Shown here: piece after piece, positions 39,171-50,702 of the stretch
Layout of the letters: the number at the start of each line of letters is the position of its first letter
Numbering within the stretch: the stretch's first letter is position 1
Origin: Acanthornis magna
Taxonomy: Eukaryota; Chordata; Aves; Passeriformes; Acanthizidae
Assembly (NCBI GenBank): GCA_036785705.1
Contig: JAWUZG010000973.1
Span: 1-64,000 of the forward strand
Direction: 5' to 3'
DNA length: 64,000 nucleotides
Program-made: the position numbers and the translations under genes
The notes under the pieces: model-generated
The model's database searches: none
Told to the model about the DNA's origin: nothing
The model's input: the letters and a program-made list of their open reading frames with translations, nothing else

Positions 39171-40837
39171 TGCCAGCCCCTCTTTCACTGTAGCTAACCA
39201 GGATTTCCTGGAGTTTTTCTCATTTTCTACCTGTACTGTTTTGCTCCTGGAATGAATATTAGGAAGCAAGCACAGAATAGCATTTGATAGACAGTGTGTC
39301 AGGCCTACTTACACCATTTCTTCCATAACACAGAGAAACTCCGGTTTATAATGGGAGTTCTAAGACAATTAAAATTACTACAGCTCAGACTATGATGCTG
39401 TAATGGAAATGGTGCTATTACAGGAATTTGAAAGATACCAAGAGAGGGTGGGACGCTTTCAGGATTTACTAGACGCTGCCACTGTAATGCCCTTTCTTTG
39501 AGAAAACAGCACAGAGTACCACTCCCTGCTGATTCTAAAGCACAGTGAATGAGAGCACAGCTCACAATTATGGCAAACTTTGAAACCTGTCAGTCAAGGA
39601 GCAGAGCTGGTAATGCCAAACAAAACAGCAGATTTACACCTGGGAAATGAGGCTATAATGTAAGAAATACATTTTCTTTGCTCTCATTTATAACAGTAGT
39701 GGGAGAATTAACTACAGGGGATTCTTAGCATATTTACAAGACACTACAGGAGGCTTTTGGCATATTTACAAGCAACAATGGCATAATTTTACATGCAGAA
39801 GTTTAAATACTGTAAAGTCTGCTCTGTCTTTAGTTTCTGTGATTTAAGGCATCTGTATCCCCACCTTAAGTTTAAACAGCTACATGCTCTATTAATTCGT
39901 TACACTCAAAGGGATTTTGAGATGAATTTTCTAAAAGCAGCAGGACATTCGGGTTTGGAATCTCTTTTTATTTTATTTAATGCTTTGTTTTAAAAGGGGA
40001 AAGAAAAAGGCATTTTTAATGCTTCAAAATCACATGGGGTTTTTTTAGACTTTGTTTTTGTTTGCAAAAATAAAATGCTGACACTAAAGATGTGTGCAGT
40101 AGCTTCAGACAGTTGAAGCCTGTTAAGCTGCTGGGCTTTACTTCTTTTACAGAGCAAGAACAAGAAATCAACGTATCTTCTATTCCACTCTATGGTCTTG
40201 GGAAAGGAGACATGGAGGGGGATAGAAGGAACAGGATATATGACAGGAATATTCTGTGTCTGCTACAAACTTGGTTGAATGCAAAAACCAAACTGGACCT
40301 GGCCCTAACAGGAATCTGTCATTTCCATTCTCCAGTTCTGGGGAGCCCAGGGCATGGGCTCACTGGACACGACCATACTCTGTGACATGTGTTTTGCAGC
40401 CAAACAGTGGTGGGGCTGAAGGGTGCTCAGATGGCAAGACTGGCTAAAGCTGCCTTTTGGTCACATCCATCGAACATTTTCTTATTTGAAATATAAAACC
40501 TAGATTACGCAAATACCAATCGCACGGCTCCTAAATTTTTTGTGTAAGAAATCAAAGAGTTCACGTTAAAATGATGTCCTGACCTAAGGACAGGGCTCTG
40601 TACAATGTGTGAGCGCAATGACACACAGAACTCCTCTCTGAGACAGGCTGAAGGACCAAGCCTGATCATTTCCCCCATAGGAACAGAACCTACAGGAGCC
40701 ACAGCAGTGTCTGCTCCCTGCCATACTGCAGCCCACAGTTTCTTATAACCTTGATCTGTGACATGTGACTACAGCCTGGGGATAAAAATCAGTTTCATGC
40801 CTCCTCTTTTACTCTATTTTAACACATTCACTTGCAG

Positions 40838-40957
40838 CAAGACTTGCTCAAGCCGAAAAGGAAAGACAAGACAGAAGACAGATTCATCTTCACCTGAATT
40901 TAGGAATGTAACTGAGGGACTTGATAGCGAAACATCCCCCAGAGCTATCCTGGACAG
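40838..40957 (+). CDS. Candidate internal coding exon B of the same unidentified gene
   Basis: Seen: the tract ctcctcttttactctatttt leads through aacacattcacttgcag, a strong acceptor ending at 40837. The donor is GGACAG|GTACTC. The 120-nt segment takes one base to finish a codon, holds 39 codons and leaves two bases, the same phase as exon A. Joined to A it gives an unbroken frame with AG+C encoding serine at the junction. The peptide opens with a basic, cysteine- and serine-containing stretch (KTCSSRKGKTRQKTDSSSPE) and continues hydrophilic and acidic through FRNVTEGLDSETSPRAILD, so it is likely a disordered, potentially phosphorylated linker (inference). NVT is a formal N-glycosylation sequon, meaningful only if this part is extracellular. 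The family is not recognised. The open frame runs on both sides only because the flanking intron lacks stops. Confidence 0.5.
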
Positions 40958-43035
40958 GTACTCATGTCCCAAGAGTAAATTAGTCCACCCACAATCAGCT
41001 TCAATAAAAAAAGAGAAAAAAACAGAATTATCAATTGCTTGAATTTGACACAAATTAACACTAACCAAAACAAAATATTGTAATATATATTTTTGGTAGA
41101 CATTATTGTCTTTTACTGCTTTATAATGCATTTACATTTTTAATAAAATTCTGGATACATATCTATGCATAAAATTTCCTTCAATTTTTTTATTAAGTCT
41201 AATAAAAATTCATTATATATTCATGCAATTCCAGGAAACTTACCAATTATTATGGTTGAACCTAGCCTGCAATATTTAATACTCATAAAATATGTTCATT
41301 CATGATCATCAGTACACATAACATCAAAACAAAACCAAAATTTTCTGTATGTGGGTTTCTTTTGTAAAATAAATGCTTTAACCTCTCAGGTGCAGTGAGA
41401 CACCAGAGGAGATAAAATCTGAAGCAGCTTTGTTATTTTTAGCTTAATTATGGCTCACCTCTGAAGGAAGGTGATGAAAAAGAAAGGAGAGTTTCAGAGG
41501 ATAGAAACACTGGAGCTTAAGACAGACCCATTTTCTGGTTTTCTTTGAAAACCTATTTGAACAAGTTTGCTTGTGACAAAACCAAGGGGCAATGAATGCA
41601 CAGCAGATCAGCCCTTCACACCAGCTGGAAGCAGCCTGTGTGCCCTCCCCCAGCCCCACAGCTTCCTCCTCCCAGCATCTTTCACATGAAACCCAAAATT
41701 CCCCTGCGGGACAGGCTTTTAATTGCCACCTTCCATTACTCATAACAACACTGGCTAAATGATGGGCCAAACTCTGCCATCACTTAATTCTAAATGCACC
41801 ATTTCATTAAATTAAGGCAGAATCAAGATGTGGCACCGTATATGTAGATTGTCTGTTCAGATTTTTGGCTATATATAGGAAGGAGGGGCTCAGTTCCTAA
41901 AGTTATGGCACTAAATCAGATGCCTGGGTTTCCTGATAGCATAATGTCAGTAAAATTTAGCACAGATGCTCCGATTTCTCTGTGCAAGTCCCAATTAAAG
42001 AGCCTAGGATTGCATGGCATGTGGGACTCCTGATCCAACCATAAATTCATGCACATTCACGCCCCTGCTGAAAGTAATTGTGATTGTAAAATAGGATTTT
42101 GCCTCTAAAAATGAAGATGCTAATTTTGTGTGCCTGATACAATTCCTGCTGCCATTGCACCATGGTGGGAGCCACATTCTTTCACAATTATTTCCTCATC
42201 TCTGCTCCGCTTTCCTTTCTTCTTACTGAGTACATGACTGAGTGTGTGCTGATCCACAAACCCCGGTAACTCAGAGCTCATGAAAACTGATCCCTTGCAG
42301 TGCCTCAACTACCATCATAAATAACTTGGATTTAGAGCCTGTTGCAAAGTAACAACACTGCCAAGTATTAAGCTAATAATTAATTAGCTGAGTTTAGAAG
42401 TAGTCACTCTTCAACTTAATAAATTGTAACTGGTGGAAACGGAGTCAAAGTCCACCTCTAATAAGAGATATACTACACTGCCATACATGTAACTGTTCAA
42501 TACAACTCAAAATGTGCCAGTTAAGTATCCCTGAGTATATCAATTTAGTTATCTGGATTATTTACTACTGCAGGATGTGTCACTTTGGTACTATTCATAT
42601 TACTCGCCTTTACTGTGCATACATTTCATATTCAATGAAAACCTATATTTATGAAATGATTAAGTGATACAGGATCTCTAAGGCCCCTTACACAGTAAAA
42701 TACTTTGATAGCATATGGTCTGACATACAATTATTTTACTCTTTGATTTATTTATATGCTGTAAACTAAAAATATTTAGAAAGTTATCTTCTAGATTGTG
42801 AATAATGGTCTATAAGAATCTGGCATTATTGCTATTTTATTCAGGAAACTACTATTATACACAGTCTTGTCTCAGATATGTTGCTCCATTTGTATGACTT
42901 TACCATTTTATATTAATACACCTAGAGCAGTTTAGGGTTTCATTTAGGTCTATTTAACTGTTTTTTTTTTTTTTTTTTTGGGGTGGTGTATAAAGCAGCT
43001 TGACTCACCTTCCATCTTTATTGGCATTTTTACAG
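40958..43035. other. Presumed intron between candidate exons B and C
   Basis: About 2.1 kb, AT-rich, with no recognised repeat other than a poly(T) run close to its 3' end. Plus-strand poly(T) then the short pyrimidine-rich stretch before exon C are compatible with a branch point and acceptor region. Confidence 0.4.
42961..42979. repeat. Poly(T) run, 19 bases
   Basis: Nineteen uninterrupted T precede ggggtggtg, about 57 bases upstream of the candidate exon C. As a pyrimidine run it could contribute to splicing. It could equally be the tail of an unrecognised minus-strand retroposon. Confidence 0.9.
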
Positions 43036-43077
43036 AACAAAATTCGATGCCTACTCTATCAATCTTCACACAGATAG
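43036..43077 (+). CDS. Candidate 42-nt coding exon C of the same unidentified gene
   Basis: Seen: caccttccatctttattggc followed by atttttacag forms a strong acceptor ending at 43035, and AGATAG|GTAATT is a fair donor. The 42-nt segment takes one base, holds 13 codons (TKFDAYSINLHTD) and leaves two, again matching phases with exon B (AG+A encodes arginine at the junction). In the frame starting at the first base it would end in a stop codon, so only the chain-compatible frame and possibly one other can be used. It is short, so support comes mainly from its splice sites and the phase agreement. Exons of 27-51 nt that keep the frame are often alternatively spliced, which is a possibility here but is inference. 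Confidence 0.38.
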   Translation, partial: NKIRCLLYQSSHR

Positions 43078-46000
43078 GTAATTTTTTACTCACGATTTGT
43101 GTTGCCTTTGAAAGGCTGCACATTATTTACTTGTACATAAATGGTATGCCAGCCTGAGCCTCAAGGGAGGATTTCCTTACTTCAAAAATTTTACACTTTT
43201 GAAAAAACTACCTGCAGAACACCATACACAATTGTGAGATGCCCAGTGCCCCTCAGTTCATCCCTTCAAAAAACAGAGGAGCTGGCAGAGGTGATGTGGT
43301 GAATTTTCAGACACAGTAGCTTGGAAATCAGCCCAGACTGCATCTGTGTCCTTGCAGTGTCCAGGAAGGCATTTTTCAGTGGATGCTGTAGCCCTGGGCA
43401 CAGTGCATTTGCTTGCAAAGTGATATCAAGAATCATATTTGCAACAAGTAAAACCTGAGCTATATTGATATCCTAATACACTGCAGAATGACTTCTGAAA
43501 GTAATTTTCTGAGTTTTAAGACTGTTGAAAGCTAACAGCAAACTTGTAGAACATAAATAATACTTTTTTAACTTGTTGCAAATGCATAGTGATACCTTTC
43601 CACAAAGAATGCTGCCTTTTAAGATCAATTTTAATGCATTCAAAATATATTCAAATTTCTGTAGGAGAGAGTATTGAGTTCTACTAACAGTTTTCCTGTC
43701 CTGGGGGAATATGTCCAGAATCTTCTTCATTTCATATCAGGAAGACCATATAAATTAGAAAAATAAGAGACAACAGACTAAATTCTTAATAGTCACATAG
43801 TGCATATGCATTATTTACAAGGCAAAAGGGTTAAGTATTAGAAAAGTTGAAACCAGCTCCCATATTAAAGAAAGGGATATTTGAGATAAGATTACGTGAC
43901 TCCAATACTAATCTTTTAGGTATTTTAAATTCAAATTCTATTCAGTAGAAAACACTGTAGATCATTGTATATTTATGAACAGTAGCCAAAAACACCTCTT
44001 CAATTTTATCATTAATAGAGTTGGAATAGGTCAAAATCAACTTAAACTAAGAAGATTGAATGAAAGAATAAAGGCTTGTAAATTCAAATTCTTTTGTTTG
44101 TAAAGCTTGATTAGAAAAACGTGTAACAAAAAAATACCCCAAATTGCAAACATCTTGTGAAAAAGACCATCACTGGTTTACTAGGTTTGGACCTGTCACA
44201 TTGGTTTCTGAGCAGGCACCTTCAAAACCACATGACCTCTCCAGTGGAAGGGAGAGAATTACAGTTTCCACACACAGATTTTGACTCACTCTGTTGTTGC
44301 AGCACAAGAACTTTGTTTCGGTCACACAAAGTGTTTGACCAACTCTGTCTCTTACAGACATCACAGAGTAGAAGGGATCTTTGGCATGCCAGGATGAGGC
44401 TAAACCTCTGCTTTAGTAAGCTGCTAAAAATGAGGTAGTACAATGTCACTGAGAGGTGGGAGAGGCACAGTGTTTCTCTTATGGAGACAGTGCAAAGTCC
44501 ATTCTCGAGTCTTCCTGGCAGCACACCCGGAAAACCAAAAACAACCCAAGAACACTAAGAAGGAATCACCAAAGGTCAAGTCAGCACCTGTCTCCTCCAG
44601 CTTTGTGAGGCAGCCCAGGTGCCCTCTTCCTTCTGAGTGATGTACCCTGCAAAGCACTCAACTCACTGCCCACTGCACTTTGTCCTCCAGTTTCACCAAA
44701 TGAAGTTTTTTTCAAAGAAGACCAACACAAAACAATAGTACTCAAACACCTAACACTGAAATATTTACTCTCTTTTCTGTTGCACTAATTATCATCCTTT
44801 GATACACTTGCTTTAAGCAAGAAAACTTCTGTGAAGCTAGTAGAATAGCCAAGTCTCTATTTTCAAACACTGCTATTCCTAAATATTTACAGTATAAAAG
44901 GCCTGACATGCAATCTATCCTGGGAAAGTGTCAGACAACAACCTGCAACATATTAAAATTTTGTTCATTATTGCATAAACCATCAAATGCCAAGTACCTC
45001 ACTTCAAAGAAAATAAATCATTAAAATCCATTCTAGCTTCCTAGTCCTCCAAAAGTCTCCTTAACAGATCTATCGTGCCACCACAAGAGAGAAGCCACAG
45101 ATGGCTTCATGCTACAGACTTTGCTCACCATCTACTGCTAGAACATTTTTGTGTCATTCTCTGCCTCCCCACAAAATGTCCCAGCCTGGTGAAGATCAGA
45201 TACAGAGATCAACAAAAGCTAGAACAACACTGGTGGTGATGCTATACATTATTTACTCATTTAAAAATAAAAAAAAAATACTGCGAAGCTTACAGCAAAT
45301 AGCACTGCTGACCCTCTTCACCAGTAAGTAGGACCTCTGGAGGTACCAGGGCAAAGTGCTGAGCAGCAGTGCCTCGGAAGAAGTGAAGAGCAAGGGAGCA
45401 GCACCAAGACAGTGTCTTCCCTCTCTTTCTCCCCAGCGCCACTAGGTAAGAACAGGGACTGAAGGATTCTCTAAGTGCCTTGAAAACAACCAGAACTGAC
45501 CTGAAGAGCTTTGCCTTTGTGGTGAAGCTCTTCAGCTAAACACATGCAAAGGCAGGGACTCTGTTTTCGTGCTGGAGTTGGGCATCCCCTGGGAGAGCTC
45601 AGGATGACCCATGTGGCACTCAGGGGGTCACTACTGCAACATTCTCTTTAACACACAGAGCAACTTTAAAAGAATTTCTGTCTTAGGGAGTGGGCTTTTC
45701 ATTTTGCAATGAATGAAAATAACTTGTGCTACTGTTTCAACACAGGAGAATCTATAATATAAATTGGTACTCTTAGCTGCCATGATATTCTATTTATCCA
45801 TATAATTTTACATCTTCTTACAAACTCTTCTGTAACATCATTTTATCATGCATTCCTACCAGTGTGAGAATGCCTTCTATTAAATGACTTTCAGATTTTG
45901 GTTTTTACTGTTCAGAACAGGGAAAATCCTGTTTGTTCAAAATTAATTTTTAAAAAATTTTAAAAATAAACTGAAATATCACTATTCCATATTAAAAACA

Positions 46001-47405
46001 AAATCAGTTTGTATTTTTGTTATGAATAGCTGATGAAAATCAGTAGCTCTACTAAAAAGGTGTCTCTGCTTCACAGACGTAGAATTCAAGAAAACATGAG
46101 ACACTCTTCGTTACATGCACATGAGGTAATAACACTCATACTTGTGTATCAAATAAATTACTAGAGAGATATAAAGACTATTTATATTTTAACACACATG
46201 TTGCATAACAGCTAGTTAGTTAGATGGAAAACCTCCTGGTCTCTCTTCAATCCATAGGATCAAAAATATTTTCCTAATTAGTAAGTAAAATCATAACAGT
46301 TTTGAGGAAATTTCTGCTGCGCTAATATGGAAATCTTTCATTCCCTAAAGATGAAAGTTTTATGTGGTAAATAAATGTAGAACTTGTAGTCATAACAATG
46401 TAAGAAGTGAAAATGCCTAAGATGCAAGAAGACTTGTCCTAATGTGCACATTAGTCATTTGTTTGAAAGCATTTCATTCTTCCCCTCCCCTTTTAATGCA
46501 TATTGCACAACATTAGCATTGCTCCATATGAAATGGCTAATAGTTCAGGATTCTTGAAGTAATTTTAAATCAAACTCTTCTGGAAGCTTCTTTCCTTTCT
46601 TTTCTTAAAATACTGCTTAATTTTGGAAAACAAGCAGCATGGTATGATACAACAGCATCCGCAAAACTAAGGCGAAAACCCCACTCAATCAGCCCATGTA
46701 AACCCCTATGACTACCTACTCCTGCAAGCTAACTGCACATTCCACGTATTTGGTTCACAGATTAAAACATTTGACAAACAGGCAATGCCCAGTGACTGTT
46801 AAATGGACATGGTTTAGCTCCTCAACAGGACAGAGCATAACACACTATGCATTGTGGAAGAAGACAGAGCAGAAGGAGACAGAAGCAGCAAAGAGACCAA
46901 ACCAGGATGTTCTTCTGAGATGTCTGAAGCCAGACCTGCCCTGCCTGGCAGGGAAAACACCTTCTCATCATGTGGTTTCACAGGCTGAAGAATCTTCCAG
47001 GTCCTAAGAAATTCAAGTATGCATCTACATCTAACTTGGTTGTAAAATAAAATAATAGCAAATTAAATCCTACAGTGCTGCCCCTCATTACTGCCCTGCA
47101 CTATCAGTGTTCTATCACAAAGTGTATCTTGGCACATGCATGGCACATGCACATGTGTATCTACAGATTGATTCTTTGTGAGGCTTTGTGACCTCTAAGA
47201 AGCATTTGTTTCTACTGCCCACAGGCATGCAATGTGCTTTGCCTGTGCTTATTCGCCCTGAAATCCAGCACTCCTGAGGCTACAGCACCACTGTAAGGTC
47301 TGCAACTTACCAACCCATTCCACATAGGATGTCTCAAATGATTACTAGATATTATTTTTGGCAACTCTACAGAGAGCCTTATTTTTACATAGTATTACCA
47401 CATCT
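43078..47405. other. Noncoding block downstream of candidate exon C
   Basis: AT-rich, no recognised repeat. A splice-framed open segment at 44357-44432 and a 9-nt candidate microexon at 45437-45445 are noted elsewhere. The remaining open frames look like chance. Confidence 0.5.
45437..45445 (+). other. Candidate 9-nt microexon
   Basis: A very strong acceptor (gtgtcttccctctctttctc then cccag) is separated by only nine bases, CGCCACTAG, from a very strong donor (gtaagaac). Nine bases keep the frame. The phase used by exons A-C reads one base, two codons (A-T) and two bases, with no stop. In the frame starting at the first base it would be a stop. It may instead be two decoy sites lying close together. 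Confidence 0.2.
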
Positions 47406-47446
47406 CATAAAATAATAAAATCATTAAGGCTGGAAAAGATTATGCC
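47406..47446 (-). mobile_element. CR1 3' tip, antisense
   Basis: cataaaataataaaatcatt followed by aaggctggaaaagattatgc is the complement of a CR1 terminus (antisense 'ATCATAGAATCATTAAGGTTGGAAAAGACC'). Only about 40 bases persist. Confidence 0.5.
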
Positions 47447-47654
47447 CCTGTCATGACTTCCTGTTATTTATGATTTCTGTTATTTTCCTGCCTTCATTTT
47501 AGATTTTACTCTAGCTGCCCTTTCCAAACCAATTTTCATATAACTGGACATTTTAGCACATATTTCATTTGCTTGCAGGTGTCAAGGAAGTGGAGTCAGA
47601 AAGAGCATGATTTTTGTTGTTCAAGACACAGATGTACCCACTTCCAGAGAATAA

Positions 47655-47721
47655 TTCCTTCCTTCCTTCCGCACCCTTCCTTCCTTCCTTCCTTCCTTCC
47701 TTCCTTCCTTCCTTCCTTCCC
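47655..47721. repeat. TTCC tetranucleotide microsatellite
   Basis: Two blocks of TTCC, 47655-47670 (four units) and about 47675-47721 (roughly eleven to twelve units), are separated by gcacc. Open frames across it in both directions are artefacts (serine/leucine/proline/phenylalanine or glycine/arginine/lysine/glutamate repeats). It is likely to be variable in length between individuals. Confidence 0.95.
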
Positions 47722-48779
47722 CTTGATTTACTTTCTTTTCAGCCTTTCCTGTACTTGGCAATATTTTTCTTCTACTACACGTGTTTAAAGAAATCAGAAA
47801 CAAAAACACAGTAGCAGATTTCTGAAGCCTCCTTTTCCCAGTGTCACCTAGCCTGAATTAATTGTAGATATATTGATCACTTTTCCATTTCCACACAGAT
47901 TTCTGCTTTCTGCTTTCTGCTTATTTCCATATTCTCTGTATCATTTCCTTCTCTTTTGTCAATTCTTTTTCTTTCATCATTGGCCCCTGACACCACCTCA
48001 TTCCATTCAGTTCAATACTTCATTCAGCATATTAGTGACAAAAGACATAAACAAGTGGCTTTTCCCTCTCAAAAAAGATGTCACTGTTAACATGCACTTT
48101 AATAGACAATTTAGAGACACTGTGTGAACAAGGATTACTGACCTTTCTCACATGCAACTTGTTAATGAAAATTATCGGTGTAGAGAAACTTTTTCTGGGG
48201 TATCAAGACCACTTATGATGATGTATGTACAGCGCATTATATTTGATTCACACTCCTAGATTTTAAGCTTACTGCAGAAAGGCTCTTTTTTCGGAGTGAT
48301 CATTACTCATGCAAAATACCTCATATGGCTTTGCAGAACCTGAAAATCTATATGAATTGCCATCAGAACTCCTGCTTAGCATGAAACAACAGTTGCTGTT
48401 CTGGAGGAACAAAAAGTTACTCCTCAGGCTTACAGCACATGTTTTTAGTAGTAGAGCATCTTCCTCAGTGGCCTATCTTTTCTCAGGCTTGTCCTGAAAA
48501 TCCTACATTCTTTAACCAGCATAGGATCAACGTCAGAAATTATTAAACTTGCTTCCTCAGCATCATAGCACTTCCCCAGAAACTCCAACTGCTGTCAGCA
48601 GTACAAGCTTTAAAGGCACCTGAGTAGACTGCCGGCAGTTTTATGAGAGAGAAAAAAAGATGATAAGCAAACACTTCTCAGCCAGACCTACCTTGTCCAA
48701 CTCTTTTTCATATCAAAGCTAAAAAAATGTACAAAAACCCTGTCACCATTTCAGCTAATCAAATTCTGTGGTTGCTGGC

Positions 48780-48967
48780 GTGTGTGTGCACACACTGACC
48801 TCTACAATGTCATGACTTTCAGGTTGCTCATTGATTTCCAGGAATCAAAAATGCGATGCAAATAAGGAATTGCGAGTCAATTAGCTCTTATCACGAGCTC
48901 ACAGTCTGCGGCAATGGGATGACACGCGGCTCTGCATAACAATTGGAAACAAGGCTTTTCCAGCCAG
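48780..48967. promoter_or_regulatory. Enhancer-like conserved-looking noncoding segment (1)
   Basis: Seen: a perfect 14-bp palindrome GTGTGTGCACACAC at 48782-48795, an exact octamer ATGCAAAT at 48856-48863 (POU-domain consensus), and a homeodomain core CAATTAG at about 48878-48884. The same 100 bases are free of low-complexity sequence and carry unusual CpG-containing words (atgcgatg, attgcgag, tcacgagc) for this CpG-poor region. Knowledge: vertebrate developmental enhancers often combine POU and homeodomain sites in AT-rich blocks. Inference: a conserved noncoding element. I could not test conservation. Confidence 0.25.
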
Positions 48968-49269
48968 GTAAATGTCCTCAAAGGCAAGACGTGTCCCCTT
49001 TCACAAAAAGAGATGCAGTCAGCAACATGATTAAAGCCTCTGCACATGATACAGGACTGATTTTAACATTTGTCAGCAATTTCACATGGTATGAGCCCTC
49101 CCTTCCCACTTATCCTGTACATGAGATACCAGTGTAATCACAGTTTCAGTCTGCACACAGAAGGAAAGCTTTTCTTTCCCTCCTTATTACTCTTCAATTC
49201 CATCACTGCCAGCTAACTGTAATGAAACTATTTGGAGCTTCTTTAAAATGCCTATCATTTACCATATGT

Positions 49270-49600
49270 TCATTTAATTTTTAAGAGACGGCTATATCGT
49301 GCAAGTTGCAATTTTTCGCCTACCAATATATGCCATTAAAATGAATATTCATGTGGCATCACCTACCAGAGTCATTAAAAGGCTTGTAAACATAGCCCAG
49401 CAGTGCCTCTGGCACTCTTAAATGATGAACTTTAACTCTCTGTCTGCAAGTGCTAATCTCAGTATAAAACAGAAAAATAAATTATTGGCATCAATTATCA
49501 TAGTTTATCAGTTTCATCAGCAAACTGGGATTTTTATAGTACCTCCAGCATGCACTTACCTTTATTAAAACTCATTCAGATGTTACCCTTGACTCGTCCA
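49270..49600. promoter_or_regulatory. Enhancer-like conserved-looking noncoding segment (2)
   Basis: Seen: a perfect 12-bp palindrome ATGAATATTCAT at 49341-49352, reminiscent of paired POU half-sites, several homeodomain-type cores (taattt, cattaaa, ttattggcatcaatta), and scattered CpG words (agacggctatatcgtgcaag, tttttcgcc) in sequence without repeats. The composition stays even over 300 bases, unlike the decayed background. A strong minus-strand donor (AATAAAG|GTAAGTGC, 49550-49563) also lies inside. Inference only: a long-range regulatory element of a nearby gene. Confidence 0.25.
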
Positions 49601-49724
49601 CACAAACACAAAACCACTTTAAATACATTGTAATTTCTGTTTATAGATTTCAGGTAATTGTCATTATCAGAAAGGAAACCTTTTTTTTTTAATTACAGAA
49701 ATTTTACCATTTATTATCTTAAAT

Positions 49725-50405
49725 CACAGAATCATAGAATGGTTTGGTTGGAAGAGACCTTAAAGATCATTTAATTCCAACCACCTTGACATGAGCAGGG
49801 ACACTTTCCACTAGACCAGGTTGTTCAAACCCTCACTTAACCTGGGCTTTTACACTTTCAGGGATGGGACATACACACCTTTTCTGGGAAAACTGTTCCA
49901 GTGCCTCACCATCCTCCCAATAGAGAATTTCTTCCTCATATCTAATCGAAATCTACTCTCTTTCAGTTTAAAGACATTTCCCCTTGGAAAAAGCCCTTCT
50001 TTGTATTTCTTAGGCTCCCTTTAGGTCTTGGAAGGCTGCAACAAGATCTCCCCAAGGCCACCTCTTCCCCAGGCTGAACAATCCCAATTCTCTTTGTCTT
50101 TCTTCACAGAAGTGCTCCATCCCTCTGATCATCTCTGTGATGCTCTTTGGACTCACTCCAACAGGTCCAAGTCCTTGCTGTGCTCAGAACCCCAGAGCTG
50201 GATGCAGCACCCCAGCTGGGGTCTCACCAAAGGAGAGGGGCAGAATCCCCTCCCTCACCCCACTGGCCACTCTCTCTTTGATGCAGCTCAGGGCATTTTG
50301 GATTTTCTTGGCTGGCTCATGTCCAGCCTCACATCTACCAGCACCCCTAAGTCCTTCTCCCCAGGGCTGCTCTCAGCCTGTTCACATGAGGTACTGCAGA
50401 ACTTG
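49725..50405 (-). mobile_element. CR1 LINE, 3' portion, antisense (about 680 bp)
   Basis: The plus strand opens with aaatcacagaatcatagaat followed by ggtttggttggaagagacct, the complement of the CR1 3' terminus, and then runs through the antisense landmarks in order: cagggacactttccactaga, gttccagtgcctcaccatcc, tttcttcctcatatctaatc, ccccaggctgaacaatccca, tgctctttggactcactcca, gagctggatgcagcacccca and gtccttctccccagggctgc. It is 5'-truncated, as most bird copies are, and ends near 50405. Plus-strand open frames here (129 and 89 codons at 50028-50417) are antisense artefacts and do not encode the element's own reverse transcriptase. Confidence 0.93.
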
Positions 50406-50634
50406 AGTCTGAAATAAAGGCTCTATTGCCTTCCCTTTTGTGGAAATTTCTCAGTGTAAAGGCCAATCAAACAGTCTGTGTGTGGGAAAAGTGAGAACTG
50501 ATAGCTGATTAAGAGTTGTGTTGTTCAGAGCGTTCTACCCCGGCTTGTCCTTATACAATCAGTGTACAGGGGAACACACCCGAAGATCATATGGAATGAA
50601 AAGGTGCTGCCATTCCACACCCACAACATTTGGG

Positions 50635-50702
50635 GTGAGCCTCGTCCAACCTGACCTTGAACGTGTCCAGGGCATCCACCAGCTCTCTGGACAACAATCT
50701 CT
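50635..50702 (-). mobile_element. CR1 fragment, antisense
   Basis: gcctcgtccaacctgacctt followed by gaacgtgtccagggcatcca and ccagctctctggacaaca is the complement of the CR1 3' region ('CCAACCTGGCCTTGAACACTTCCAGGGATGGGGCATCCA'). It lies about 230 bases beyond the end of the larger copy and covers an overlapping part of the consensus, so it comes from a second insertion in the same orientation. Confidence 0.7.

Larger units (their letters stand above)
34673..40837. other. Noncoding block between candidate exons A and B
   Basis: About 6 kb of presumed intron. It contains open-frame-rich patches at 35557-35870 (102 codons plus strand, 95 codons minus strand over the same bases) and 38780-39170, plus a small perfect hairpin at 39131-39150. 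At 34956-34989 a good acceptor and donor flank a segment that is closed in every frame. No additional exon or transposon was recognised. Confidence 0.5.

Noticed and set aside
44357..44432. Splice-framed open segment with strong acceptor ctctgtctcttacag
   Set aside because: Only the frame starting on a codon boundary is open, which does not fit exon C. The donor (gtagta) is weak and the peptide unconvincing.
47573..47814. Open frames across the TTCC repeat, both strands
   Set aside because: Low-complexity translation of a microsatellite.
50028..50417. 129- and 89-codon open frames, plus strand
   Set aside because: They lie wholly inside the antisense CR1 copy at 49725-50405 and read the non-coding strand of the element.
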